Source: Clostridiales bacterium (lineage in GTDB: Bacteria; Bacillota; Clostridia; Christensenellales; UBA1242). Taken from it: a stretch of DNA of 64,000 nucleotides. This document shows, in pieces, positions 26,441-34,779 of the stretch. The stretch spans positions 1 to 64,000 of the forward strand of contig CAKJZJ010000005.1 in assembly GCA_918292005.1 (NCBI GenBank), given 5' to 3'. The notes under the pieces were generated by a model. The model was not told where the DNA came from. It made no database searches and was given only the letters and a program-made list of their open reading frames with translations. Numbering within the stretch: position 1 is the stretch's first letter; every line of letters begins with the position of its first letter. Position numbers and translations under genes: made by a program.

Positions 26441-28453
26441 TTATGCATCGTACAATTCAAACATTTGCATGTATATAGATGGTGTCTCAGAAACTGGTGT
26501 ACCATTTTTATTATAAAACTTGAAATCTACAATAATATAATTGGATTCTAGTCCATATCCACTCTGAGTAATTAATGGGTTGTATGTCTTTAAATATCTA
26601 ACTTGATACTGAACACCATTAGATGGGACAGTATAATTCTCTGCAGCTGCAAAACTATCATTAATAAAGTCTTGCTCATGCCCTACATTGTACCCACTAA
26701 ATTTCACATTACCAAAGGTGTATTGTTCTGGGATAACCTCATCCCCATCACTATTTTCCACCGTCTCAAAGAACATTATGTCTACTGTCTCATCTGCAAA
26801 TGTAAATGTTCTATGAATATCTATTTTACCATTAATTATATTACTTGGTTTATCAGAATCTCTCTCTTCATCTTCTGGTTCTTGAATATAAACTTGATGA
26901 TCTGTAACGCTAGAACCATTATTGAATACAGCAGAATACTTTAGTTCAAGCAACACATCGCTATTTGATTCAAATCCGGCCCCTACACCAGCAACCTGGC
27001 AGGTAGATTTTTTATATTTACTTTGATTAATGTATGGAAGTACAATTATCTGTAATACCTTTTTGGCATCGCCATTCTCTACACCATTCACATCGTCATC
27101 ATCATAATTGTACTCGCCATCATCATTTACAGTTAAATCTTTTGAGTCAACAATGTTGGCTATATCAGACAAGTAAACATATGCCTTTCTCTCTAATCTA
27201 GGGTACAACGTAACATCCCAATTGGTACCATTATAATAATCCAATTTAGGATTGGAACTATCACCATTTACGTGTGGATAATTACTGGAATTTTTAGTCC
27301 AAACATTACCACCAGAAACCACAGCAGATATTGCTGAATCTAGCATTTCCGTAATTACAATATCGTATGCTTTGTAATTATTAAAGTCATTTACCAATTC
27401 ATTAATTTCAGTATCTGTTGTTTTTGTCCTATATTCTGTAACAAAATCTTTGTATACATTGGTAGCACTAGTTACTTTGGCATTTGCATCTCTGGAACTT
27501 GAAAAAGCAGTATCTCCAATTAATGTATATGCAATATAATTAGCCATACATATTTCAAATTTTTTGTTTAAACCTATCTGGGTTATATCTGAATTATTTG
27601 CACTCCCCATACTACCCGAGATAGCATTAGTGAAAAACTGCTTTACGCTACTAATATCGAAAGATATCTGGGTAGCATTACCAATCTCTATGGTAGATAA
27701 AGACAAATAGATATTTTTCAAATCATTAGCAATAGTCTGAATACTAGAATTATTCTGTATATTTACTCGCCAAGTATTAAGTGTAACACCGCTATACCAT
27801 GGCATAATAGTTGGATCAGAATTGTATGCTTGATAACTGTAAGTAACATCTGTACCATCATCAGCAACTGTTAAGACCGTCGTACCCTGCATGGCATTAC
27901 CAAAATAAAATTCATTATATGGTGCTGTAGTATAATTGGACTTTTGCAAAGCAATAGTTTCCACTGCATCTGTGGATAACACATCATCGTAACTAACCGC
28001 AGACAAGCCCGAATTCCCATGATACCCAGAAATATCAAACCTAATATCTGAATTACCGGTACCATAAATTTTCACTAGAGATTTATAAATATATGTAGCA
28101 AGAGTAGTAAACTGCCTATCAACCAATTCATTGAAATTCATCTTGGTTGTTTTATAATTATCATAGAAGACGCGATCAGTACCACCTACTTCATATACAC
28201 ATATAGCACCCATAAAAATATCCGATGCCTCAAAGTCATAATATGATTGACTATCGCCACCCGAACCACCAGAGCCTGAGCCACCAGAGCTACCCGATCC
28301 TCCAGAACCACCATGGCTACCACCACTAGATCCACCTGAATATCCACCACCTCCGACGGTTCCTACACAACCAACAAATGTGGTAGAACAGAAGATGCAG
28401 ATAAGTATGGCTACTATGACTCTCCAAAATGTTCTTTTATTATATTTTTTCAC
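26441..28453 (-). CDS. Large lipoprotein with Gly/Ser-rich linker
   Basis: 670 residues. The N-terminus is a lipoprotein signal with lipobox FVGC (Cys at residue 29). It is followed by a Gly/Ser-rich spacer of about 40 residues (positions 30-70) and then a long soluble domain with beta-rich C-terminal half. No known catalytic motif was recognised. It would be lipid-anchored on the outer face of the membrane, held out by the flexible linker. The start is GTG, with AGGA 10 bp before; an upstream ATG runs into a stop. It is monocistronic with its own terminator. It may bind a surface ligand, but this is not supported by sequence. Confidence 0.75.
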   Translation of the reverse strand: MKKYNKRTFWRVIVAILICIFCSTTFVGCVGTVGGGGYSGGSSGGSHGGSGGSGSSGGSGSGGSGGDSQSYYDFEASDIFMGAICVYEVGGTDRVFYDNYKTTKMNFNELVDRQFTTLATYIYKSLVKIYGTGNSDIRFDISGYHGNSGLSAVSYDDVLSTDAVETIALQKSNYTTAPYNEFYFGNAMQGTTVLTVADDGTDVTYSYQAYNSDPTIMPWYSGVTLNTWRVNIQNNSSIQTIANDLKNIYLSLSTIEIGNATQISFDISSVKQFFTNAISGSMGSANNSDITQIGLNKKFEICMANYIAYTLIGDTAFSSSRDANAKVTSATNVYKDFVTEYRTKTTDTEINELVNDFNNYKAYDIVITEMLDSAISAVVSGGNVWTKNSSNYPHVNGDSSNPKLDYYNGTNWDVTLYPRLERKAYVYLSDIANIVDSKDLTVNDDGEYNYDDDDVNGVENGDAKKVLQIIVLPYINQSKYKKSTCQVAGVGAGFESNSDVLLELKYSAVFNNGSSVTDHQVYIQEPEDEERDSDKPSNIINGKIDIHRTFTFADETVDIMFFETVENSDGDEVIPEQYTFGNVKFSGYNVGHEQDFINDSFAAAENYTVPSNGVQYQVRYLKTYNPLITQSGYGLESNYIIVDFKFYNKNGTPVSETPSIYMQMFELYDA

Positions 28454-28516
28454 AATATTTCATTCCTAATAATTTTTTTATTAGTTTACCACAAAATATC
28501 GAAATAATCTAATAAA

Positions 28517-29137
28517 TCAACCGACTATTACAAATATATGAATAATCGAAAACAGCAGGCAACCAACAAAAAATATTAGCATGGCTAAAAGTATTATGGA
28601 CAAATATATCTTCCAATACTTAATATCACCAGTATCATAACAATGTCTACGATAATCGCGATATCTTTTACAAGCGATACTTAAAATCAAGATAAGTAGG
28701 AAAAATATTAATAGTCCCAATATCCCACCCACTATACATCCGAGTATAATGCCAGATAGTCCCAAACACAGACACACCACACACAAATCAAATCCAAAAA
28801 TGTACGAAGCTAGGGCAATTAATATACAATCAATAATTGCAAAAAATAGATTACCAGTAAATATAATTATAAACAAAGCCAATAATGAAAAATACAGAGA
28901 ATATACTAAAAATAGTGAAATATAACTCAAATCCCTACACAGAAATGAATATAAATATTTATTAATCAAATTGCTACATTCAATATCAGAAGCATAACCA
29001 GCGCATGTACTAATCCCTGTAATAAAAGCAATTAAAAAAACAACAAAAAAAACAAGCAAATATAGTTTATACTGCATAATAAATTTGCTTGCTGTAGACG
29101 ATATTGAATTTTTTATACGATAAAATCTCTCTTGCAT
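28517..29137 (-). CDS. Polytopic membrane protein of unknown function
   Basis: 206 residues with about four to five hydrophobic segments (LYLLVFFVVFLIAFITGI; YISLFLVYSLYFSLLALFIIIF; CVVCLCLGLSGIILGCIVGGILGLLIFFLLIL; IYLSIILLAMLIFFVGCLLF). A short basic cytoplasmic loop with CKRYRDYRRHCYD lies between the last two. There are many cysteines in the membrane part. No family was recognised. No Shine-Dalgarno sequence precedes the ATG; a TATAAT lies 5 bp upstream but without a good -35, so it may be leaderless or read from the Spo0A-domain gene 33 bp upstream. Confidence 0.65.
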   Translation of the reverse strand: MQERFYRIKNSISSTASKFIMQYKLYLLVFFVVFLIAFITGISTCAGYASDIECSNLINKYLYSFLCRDLSYISLFLVYSLYFSLLALFIIIFTGNLFFAIIDCILIALASYIFGFDLCVVCLCLGLSGIILGCIVGGILGLLIFFLLILILSIACKRYRDYRRHCYDTGDIKYWKIYLSIILLAMLIFFVGCLLFSIIHIFVIVG

Positions 29138-29170
29138 ATATAATTATATGCTAATACCACATATCGTATG

Positions 29171-29590
29171 TTACTTTTTCATCTCGAATATATATCTTTT
29201 TCTAACTTCTTCAGTTACATGATTGATAAAGACCACATTAGATAATTTACCAGTACCGAATATGCTATTATCAAACAATTCCGGCCTTTCATTTTTGGCT
29301 TTATTAATAGACATTCTAATACATTTCTCAACATTGGTAGGTGTTTTGTGATAAATACTGGCCACCCTAGGATAGATATAAGTAGAATAAACAATATCGT
29401 CTCCCGAATAACCAATAATGGCATTTACGCACTCAATAATAAGATTGTAACCGAGCAATTTGCTAGATACATGATACTCACAAAGAATCTCGATAGATAG
29501 TCTATACACGTCGGCTGCACTAATCTCAATAGAATTATATATTCTCATACTTGGTAATGGTTTTATTTCATCATTTGCCGTACTTTTCAT
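29171..29590 (-). CDS. Stand-alone Spo0A C-terminal (effector) DNA-binding domain protein
   Basis: 139 residues. Most of the protein matches the DNA-binding domain of Spo0A: CEYHVSSKLLGYNLIIE corresponds to HEIGVPAHIKGYLYLRE, IYPRVASIYHKTPTNVEKCIR to [21 protein letters not shown], and SIFGTGKLSNVVFINHV to [23 protein letters not shown]. The phosphoacceptor receiver domain is missing; only about 30 residues precede the effector domain. It is therefore a phosphorylation-independent regulator, or one needing a partner. AAAGGG lies before the ATG at 29590; the in-frame TTG at 29641 is rejected. Repeated boxes lie at its promoter. Confidence 0.8.
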   Translation of the reverse strand: MKSTANDEIKPLPSMRIYNSIEISAADVYRLSIEILCEYHVSSKLLGYNLIIECVNAIIGYSGDDIVYSTYIYPRVASIYHKTPTNVEKCIRMSINKAKNERPELFDNSIFGTGKLSNVVFINHVTEEVRKRYIFEMKK

Positions 29591-29621
29591 GTTCTTTTCC
29601 CTTTTATCAATTAACAAAATA

Positions 29622-29650
29622 ATTTTACCAAATATTTCCAATTATTACAA
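29622..29650 (-). promoter_or_regulatory. Promoter of the Spo0A-domain gene
   Basis: TTGTAA, 17 bp, TAAAAT with preceding TGG on the minus strand. The -35 is part of the first of three AATTTGTA boxes. Confidence 0.65.
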
Positions 29651-29688
29651 ATTAATTTTACAAATTTTTCAATATTTGTACAAATTTT
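29646..29688 (-). promoter_or_regulatory. Triple AATTTGTA box array, candidate operator
   Basis: TACAAATT (plus strand) occurs at 29646, 29659 and 29679, at spacings of 13 and 20 bp; the last two extend to TACAAATTTT. The first overlaps the -35 of the Spo0A-domain gene. Confidence 0.5.
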
Positions 29689-29708
29689 ATAAAAATAGTA
29701 TTAAAAAC

Positions 29709-29734
29709 AAAAAAATACGACTCGAAAGTCGTAT
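29709..29734 (-). terminator. Terminator of rplS
   Basis: Stem ATACGACT / AGTCGTAT closed by a TTCG tetraloop on the minus strand, followed by a run of T. Confidence 0.9.
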
Positions 29735-29747
29735 TGATTTTATATGA

Positions 29748-30089
29748 TTATCTTTTCTCTTTAATATTGGCAGCCTTACCTGTAAGATCTCTCAAGTAAT
29801 ATAGTTTAGCTCTTCTTACTTTACCCTTCTTAACCACTTCAATCTTATCGATTCTAGGGCTATGAATAGGGAATGTTTTCTCTACGCCAACACCAAATGA
29901 TACACGTCTAACTGTAAATGTCTCTCTAACACTAGAATTCTTTCTAGCAATAACAATGCCTTCGAATACCTGAATTCTTTCTCTGGTACCCTCAACAATC
30001 TTATTGTAAACTTTAACAGTATCACCCACATTAAACTCTGGGATTTCTGGTTTAAGATTTTCTCTTTCTAACGCTTCAATAAGTGTCAT
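29748..30089 (-). CDS. rplS: 50S ribosomal protein L19 (bL19)
   Basis: 113 residues, full length. Motifs such as [33 protein letters not shown] (in pieces), [18 protein letters not shown] and [17 protein letters not shown] are typical. bL19 sits at the 30S-50S interface. AGGAGG lies 9 bp before the ATG. It is separated from trmD by eight other genes, unlike the usual rpsP-rimM-trmD-rplS order, and has its own promoter, leader and terminator. The leader carries a structured element that may control its synthesis. Confidence 0.98.
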   Translation of the reverse strand: MTLIEALERENLKPEIPEFNVGDTVKVYNKIVEGTRERIQVFEGIVIARKNSSVRETFTVRRVSFGVGVEKTFPIHSPRIDKIEVVKKGKVRRAKLYYLRDLTGKAANIKEKR

Positions 30090-30161
30090 GTGACTCTACC
30101 TCCTATGTAATTACTAAATGTTCATGCAAAGATAAATTCACAGCGGAACATCCGAAGTCAT
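30090..30161 (-). promoter_or_regulatory. Probable L19 leader (autoregulatory RNA)
   Basis: The rplS 5' UTR can pair GGATGTTC with GAACATTT around a loop containing CGCTG and TTTGCATG. This resembles the L19 leader known from Bacillota, where free L19 represses its own mRNA. The assignment is from memory of the motif. Confidence 0.55.
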
Positions 30162-30166
30162 AGAGT

Positions 30167-30195
30167 ATCATATCATAAGAATACACAAAAATCAA
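30167..30195 (-). promoter_or_regulatory. rplS promoter
   Basis: TTGATT, 17 bp, TATGAT on the minus strand, giving a leader of about 70 nt. Confidence 0.75.
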
Positions 30196-30291
30196 GTATT
30201 TAAACTAAATATTTTATATTTTGTATAAATATTCAATAGATACAACCCCTATATTTTATGTCAAATTGTGACAAAATATACCATTGCATTA

Positions 30292-30645
30292 TTAAAAGCA
30301 ATTCTCTAAATGTGTAATTTTGTCGCCCAATATTTCTATTACATCAAATCTACAATGGCTATCTAATTGATGTTTAATTTTTAGATACATTAGAGCCATC
30401 TGACGTATTTTATATTGTTTATTTTTATTCACAGCTTCTCTGGGCATACCGAATGTATTATCATGTCTATATTTTACTTCAACAAACACAAAAACGCCTT
30501 TATATAGGCAAATAACATCTATCTCGCCTATACGATTTTTATAATTGCGCTCTAGAATTTTGTAGCCTTTGGATTCTAGATAATTGCACGCCATGTCTTC
30601 CCCCATGGTTCCAGTGACTTTGTTTAATCTTTTACTATTATACAT
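30292..30645 (-). CDS. YraN family (UPF0102) endonuclease-like protein
   Basis: 117 residues. GTMGEDMACNYLESKGYKILERNYK and IGEIDVICLYKGVFVFVEVKYR (in pieces) carry the E...D...ExK pattern of a restriction-endonuclease-like fold (Glu, Asp, EVK). It is usually found, as here, next to rnhB. The cellular role is not settled, though nucleic-acid cleavage is presumed. It overlaps the 3' end of rnhB by 8 nt and is the last gene of the long operon. No strong terminator follows; only a weak ATTGC/GCAAT hairpin is seen. Confidence 0.9.
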   Translation of the reverse strand: MYNSKRLNKVTGTMGEDMACNYLESKGYKILERNYKNRIGEIDVICLYKGVFVFVEVKYRHDNTFGMPREAVNKNKQYKIRQMALMYLKIKHQLDSHCRFDVIEILGDKITHLENCF

Positions 30646-31237
30646 CTACAAAATGTCCTATAAAAGTATTCCTATGTATTTTACATTTGCCATATTTTTT
30701 CAGATTTTCTATATGCTCTTTGGTACCATAACCTTTATGTTTCTTAAAATTGTACTCTGGATAAAGTTTATCCATATCTTCCATATACCTATCTCTAGTA
30801 ACCTTGGCAAGAATTGATGCACATGCAATGCTATAAGACAATGCATCACCTTTTATAATAGACTCTGTAGGAACATCCGTATCCAATTTAACTGCATCTA
30901 TAAGCACTACATCTGGAGTGACACCAATATTAGCGATACATTTGAGCATGCCGAGTTTGGTAGCATTGAGAATATTGATACTATCTATTGTTTCTTCGTC
31001 GACGAACTCCACCCTATAATATAAAGATTTAGCCACTATCTCATCATATAGTTTATCTCGCATTTTGGCAGACAATTTTTTACTATCATTTACCTTCGCA
31101 ATAATGGACTTTTGGTCCAGTGGCATTATAGCCATAGCCACACATACAGGGCCAGCCAATGGTCCACGACCTGCTTCATCTATGCCAGCAATTAATTTTT
31201 TACCTTGTGACAAATATTTATTTTCGTACTCAAACAT
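30638..31237 (-). CDS. rnhB: Ribonuclease HII
   Basis: 199 residues. The signature AGIDEAGRGPLAGPV gives the first Asp/Glu of the DEDD active site; VLIDAVKLD and the later ILAKVTRDRYM complete it. It nicks RNA in RNA-DNA hybrids and removes ribonucleotides misincorporated in DNA. The start is the ATG overlapping the rbgA stop (GATGTTTGA), giving a normal-length protein. The 54-residue upstream extension that is open in this frame is only the end of rbgA read in another frame. Confidence 0.97.
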   Translation of the reverse strand: MFEYENKYLSQGKKLIAGIDEAGRGPLAGPVCVAMAIMPLDQKSIIAKVNDSKKLSAKMRDKLYDEIVAKSLYYRVEFVDEETIDSINILNATKLGMLKCIANIGVTPDVVLIDAVKLDTDVPTESIIKGDALSYSIACASILAKVTRDRYMEDMDKLYPEYNFKKHKGYGTKEHIENLKKYGKCKIHRNTFIGHFVDV

Positions 31238-32135
31238 CTTTTTTCTCTTTCTTATCTTTTTTCGTAAGTGATTTGATATCTTGTGGAGACTCCAGAGTAA
31301 TGGCTCCCATCCTACCCTGTTTAAAATCTGTAATAATCGTAGCACATCCCCTATCGTAATCGTAGTCACCACCACGAACAACAAATTTTCTTGACTCACA
31401 TATTTTTTCTAGGACCTCTAGATTGCTTTCATCAGATATAGATATATTGTATCTATTCTCGAGTATGGACTTATCGAGTGACCTGATATCAGATATGAAT
31501 GCCATAGCAAGTTCTGGTATGTCCAATACTTCTTCTCTAATACTACCTATGTATGCCAGATGTCTAGCAACAATATTATTGTCAAAAGACGGCCAAAGTG
31601 TGCCTGGCATATCCAGTAACTCTATACCACTAGCAATCTTCACCCACTGCTTACCCTTGGTAACACCAGGCTTGTCTCCCGTAATAGTTTTTGCCTTGCC
31701 ACACAGATTATTAATAAGGGTACTCTTGCCCGAATTTGGCACACCAATCACCATGGCACGCAGTGTACAATTCATATTTTTTAGTCTGTATTTTTCTATC
31801 TTGTCTGCAGATAATTCTCTGATCGCATTTTCAATTTTTTTACCAGTACCACTGGCAGTCGAATCCATTGCAATACACAAAGAATTCTCTTTTTTAAAAT
31901 ATCTCATCCATTCATCAACTATTGACTTTTTGCCAATATCATACTTATTAAAGACATAAACTATAGGCTTATTGCCTACAAGTGTGGTAAACTTTGGATT
32001 AATGCAAGAAAAAGGAGCCCTACTATCTAGGACATATATAATCACATCTACGAGATTAATTTCCTTCTCCATAGAACGAAATGCTTTCGCCATATGACCT
32101 GGAAACCAATTAATATTTATCTTACTATCTTCCAT
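31230..32135 (-). CDS. rbgA: Ribosome biogenesis GTPase RbgA (YlqF)
   Basis: 301 residues. It is a circularly permuted GTPase: the start NWFPGHMAKAF leads to G4 NKYD, then G1 GVPNSGKST and G3 DMPG. A C-terminal helical domain follows. RbgA acts late in 50S subunit assembly. The ATG at 32135 follows AAAGGG at a rather long spacing; the upstream extension to 32186 starts inside the nudix gene and is rejected. It overlaps rnhB by 8 nt. A basic Lys-rich tail (KKDKKEKKDV) ends the protein. Confidence 0.96.
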   Translation of the reverse strand: MEDSKININWFPGHMAKAFRSMEKEINLVDVIIYVLDSRAPFSCINPKFTTLVGNKPIVYVFNKYDIGKKSIVDEWMRYFKKENSLCIAMDSTASGTGKKIENAIRELSADKIEKYRLKNMNCTLRAMVIGVPNSGKSTLINNLCGKAKTITGDKPGVTKGKQWVKIASGIELLDMPGTLWPSFDNNIVARHLAYIGSIREEVLDIPELAMAFISDIRSLDKSILENRYNISISDESNLEVLEKICESRKFVVRGGDYDYDRGCATIITDFKQGRMGAITLESPQDIKSLTKKDKKEKKDV

Positions 32136-32154
32136 ACAAAAACACACCCTTTGT

Positions 32155-32748
32155 TTATTTAATATACTTTTTGTTAATAAACACACTTATCAAATCCGAA
32201 TCATTTTGATTGGTTGGAAGATTATCTAAATCAAAGAACTTCATATCCTTGGATTCTTCATTCCATTTTAGATCCCCTGTATATTTCTTCACGTAATACA
32301 GAGCTGTATTATTAATAACAACATCACCATTCGGATATTTATTTAATCTACCCATACCAGAAACAATATCTATTAGCTCTAGATCATTCTCTACGACGTC
32401 TAGATTAGTTTCTTCTTTAATCTCTCTAATGATTGTATCTACGAAACGCTCACCTAATTCCTGACAGCCACCTGGCAATCCCCACACATCTTTGTCTGCT
32501 CTACTTTGCAAAAGTATTTGACCTTGACTATTTAGTATAATCGCCGCAGCACCATCTTGCAAAAGTACAAATTTGTGTCGTAGATCGCCCATACACATTC
32601 TCGCAAAAACCGGATAGCCTATCTCATTACTCAATGCAATAATTTCTTCCACAGACATACCATCTATCATTTCTTTTAATTGTTCGTATGGTATATTGCG
32701 TTTCTCTGCATTTGATAGTTGCTTTGCTATTACATTGTTTATTTTCAT
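32155..32748 (-). CDS. Nudix hydrolase
   Basis: 197 residues. The nudix box is GCQELGERFVDTIIREIKEE (about residues 92-111) with the metal-binding REIKEE; the usual glycine after it reads Asn (ETNL). The N-terminal 60 residues are helical, with an alpha-helical leader typical of ADP-ribose/CDP-alcohol type subfamilies. It hydrolyses a nucleoside diphosphate linked to another moiety; the substrate is not predictable. AGGAG precedes the ATG and overlaps the stop of the methyltransferase upstream. It is part of the small-enzyme group inserted between trmD and rbgA. Confidence 0.9.
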   Translation of the reverse strand: MKINNVIAKQLSNAEKRNIPYEQLKEMIDGMSVEEIIALSNEIGYPVFARMCMGDLRHKFVLLQDGAAAIILNSQGQILLQSRADKDVWGLPGGCQELGERFVDTIIREIKEETNLDVVENDLELIDIVSGMGRLNKYPNGDVVINNTALYYVKKYTGDLKWNEESKDMKFFDLDNLPTNQNDSDLISVFINKKYIK

Positions 32749-32752
32749 ATAC

Positions 32753-33412
32753 TTAACTCCTCTTCACTGCAAGAATATATAAAGCTTCATTTCCATCTTC
32801 ACCAATAACATTTTCACCTGTTTCTTGTTTTTCAATTTCATACACAATTTCAAAACCAATTTTACCAAGCAAGTCATAAATATGATTTTTATTTGAATAA
32901 TTCATATATAATACATTCTTACCATCTTCTCGCAGGTATGGCTCATCTACGAATCTCTCGCCATTGCCTAATTGCAACGAAAAACAAAAAACACCATTAA
33001 ACTTTAGTACATCATAAATGTCATAAAATAATTTATTAATATTTTCTTTTGGAATATGAAACAATGAGTATAGTGCAATTATCCCATCCAAAGATTTATC
33101 ATTAAAGTGTTTTTTTATATCCAACATATCATCTAAAATATATGATATATTAGGAAATAATTTTTTAGCATTATTCTTCATTTGTTCTGAAAAATCATAA
33201 CATACTGCATCATAACCATGTTTAATTAAATAATTCGTTACTTTACCAGAACCACCACCAAGATCTACCACTTTGGCTGCAGGCTTCAAATTATCACAAA
33301 AAACCTTAACCAATTCCATGTCATATATCTCTATACCAAATTCTTTGCAATACTGATTAGCTATGATATCATAATCTTTTTTTACACTACTTCTTTTTTC
33401 AAAAGAATTCAT
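32753..33412 (-). CDS. Class I SAM-dependent methyltransferase
   Basis: 219 residues. Motif I is VVDLGGGSGKVTNYL, the acidic motif II residue is in AVCYDFSEQM, and motif IV is DGIIALYSLFHIP. This is a Rossmann-fold methyltransferase of the methyltransf_11/25 kind. The substrate is unknown; the following nudix gene may act on a related small molecule. AGAGG is close to the ATG. There are 32 bp to the upstream peptidase gene and 4 bp to the nudix gene, so it is cotranscribed. Confidence 0.88.
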   Translation of the reverse strand: MNSFEKRSSVKKDYDIIANQYCKEFGIEIYDMELVKVFCDNLKPAAKVVDLGGGSGKVTNYLIKHGYDAVCYDFSEQMKNNAKKLFPNISYILDDMLDIKKHFNDKSLDGIIALYSLFHIPKENINKLFYDIYDVLKFNGVFCFSLQLGNGERFVDEPYLREDGKNVLYMNYSNKNHIYDLLGKIGFEIVYEIEKQETGENVIGEDGNEALYILAVKRS

Positions 33413-33444
33413 ACAACCTCTCTTGACTTATATGCAATCGTATT

Positions 33445-34113
33445 TTACAAAATTTTTTCTGTAAACCTATTGCCTTCAAATGCTATTCTGTAAGCATTTC
33501 TATTTTTATCACTCCTAATAACCGAAATTTGATTATCAATGAATTTTATCGCCACACAATTCTCTATTGCATAACCTATTAGTTTTTTCTCTTTTATTAC
33601 ATTGTAAAACTTACATTTTGCAGCACTATCTTTTGCATCATAGTGTACACAATTCACAGCATGAATAATATTCAGTCCCATAATTAAATCATAATTACAA
33701 GTAAACCAACAGTAACTACCAGCACTAAGACCTGCACAAACAATACCACTATCATATGCTTTAATTAGTAAATCATCTAATCCAATTCGGCGAAATTCAT
33801 CTAACATATGCCTAGTATTACCACCACCAATATAAATGATATCACTAGATAATATATCGGCTGATAGCTCTTCAAAAGGTTTAGACGTATCTAAATGAAA
33901 TACATGACAACCTAGTTTTTCATAAACACTCTTTATACCATTGTAATAATCTTCTGGATGTGAAGATGCTGTACTAATAAAACAAAATTTTGGATTGGTT
34001 TTGCCAGACAATTTCACAATCTCGTTATCAATTTCTTTCGTCTCATATGGCAGTAATTTTCCATTTTTTATACGGGGTATTTCTCCACCACCGATACAAA
34101 TTAGTTTTTTCAT
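33445..34113 (-). CDS. Peptidase E-like protein (S51 family)
   Basis: 222 residues. It starts MKKLICIGGGEIP; the catalytic serine lies in CAGLSAGSYCWF, and YIGGGNTRHML is the glycine-rich turn of the family. S51 enzymes (aspartyl dipeptidase, cyanophycinase) have a class I glutamine-amidotransferase fold. The ATG at 34113 is used; an in-frame TTG four codons earlier is rejected. It forms an operon with the HAD hydrolase (gap 18 bp). Whether it cleaves Asp-X dipeptides cannot be said. Confidence 0.85.
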   Translation of the reverse strand: MKKLICIGGGEIPRIKNGKLLPYETKEIDNEIVKLSGKTNPKFCFISTASSHPEDYYNGIKSVYEKLGCHVFHLDTSKPFEELSADILSSDIIYIGGGNTRHMLDEFRRIGLDDLLIKAYDSGIVCAGLSAGSYCWFTCNYDLIMGLNIIHAVNCVHYDAKDSAAKCKFYNVIKEKKLIGYAIENCVAIKFIDNQISVIRSDKNRNAYRIAFEGNRFTEKIL

Positions 34114-34131
34114 AAATACTCTCAATCACTT

Positions 34132-34755
34132 TTATGCTCGTTGTTTATTTTTATAATCACCTACATGTATGCCGTGTGACTGCATATCTGCAACCAAATC
34201 ATCTGGGTTATTTTCATAGACAAAACCACTCATACCATACTCTCTACCAATACTAATATTAATGTTTTTATCATCAATAAAATAGCACTCGTGTGGATCT
34301 AAATGGTATGTATCAAATAATATCTGGTAGAGTCTCTTCTCCAATTTAACTGTACCATAATCACAAGATGCGATCCAACCATCAACATCTCTAAATCTAG
34401 GATGTACACGCATAAAATCTATGGATTCATGATTAATATCTGACAAAACATATACATGATAACCATTTTCCTTCAATTCATGTATAAGCATCAGCAATCG
34501 TTCACTAAACGTACGATATTTGTAATAATGCACTAAGTATTCTTTGTATTTTTCTTTAATATTCAAAGGAATATGTGCACAAAGATATTTGTCTTGCAGT
34601 GTCCTAATACCTTTATCTAGACCATCCCAGTCATCAAAAAATTCAGACTTGATTAGGTCATATGTATATTGGTCCAAATCAAGACCATCGAGTAAACTAT
34701 ATGGCCTACCAGCGACTATTACATTACCAAGATCAAATACAATATTTTTTATCAT
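34132..34755 (-). CDS. HAD-superfamily hydrolase, YihX-like
   Basis: 207 residues. Motif I is FDLGNVIV, where the second Asp of the usual DxD is replaced by Asn as in the YihX group; motif II is YVLSDIN, motif III the Lys in GTVKLEKRLY and motif IV FIDDKNIN. A helical cap domain (about 15-85) is present. The family includes sugar-phosphate phosphatases; the substrate here is unknown. It lies 24 bp downstream of trmD in the same direction. Confidence 0.88.
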   Translation of the reverse strand: MIKNIVFDLGNVIVAGRPYSLLDGLDLDQYTYDLIKSEFFDDWDGLDKGIRTLQDKYLCAHIPLNIKEKYKEYLVHYYKYRTFSERLLMLIHELKENGYHVYVLSDINHESIDFMRVHPRFRDVDGWIASCDYGTVKLEKRLYQILFDTYHLDPHECYFIDDKNINISIGREYGMSGFVYENNPDDLVADMQSHGIHVGDYKNKQRA

Positions 34756-34779
34756 TTGTATTATTTCCCATTTTTCATA

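Noticed and set aside
30250..30280. TGTCA-N5-TGACA palindrome after yraN as an Fnr/Crp-type operator
   Set aside because: The half-sites differ from TTGAT and TGTGA, and it lies at the end of an operon over 50 bp upstream of the rplS promoter; imperfect terminator debris is as likely.
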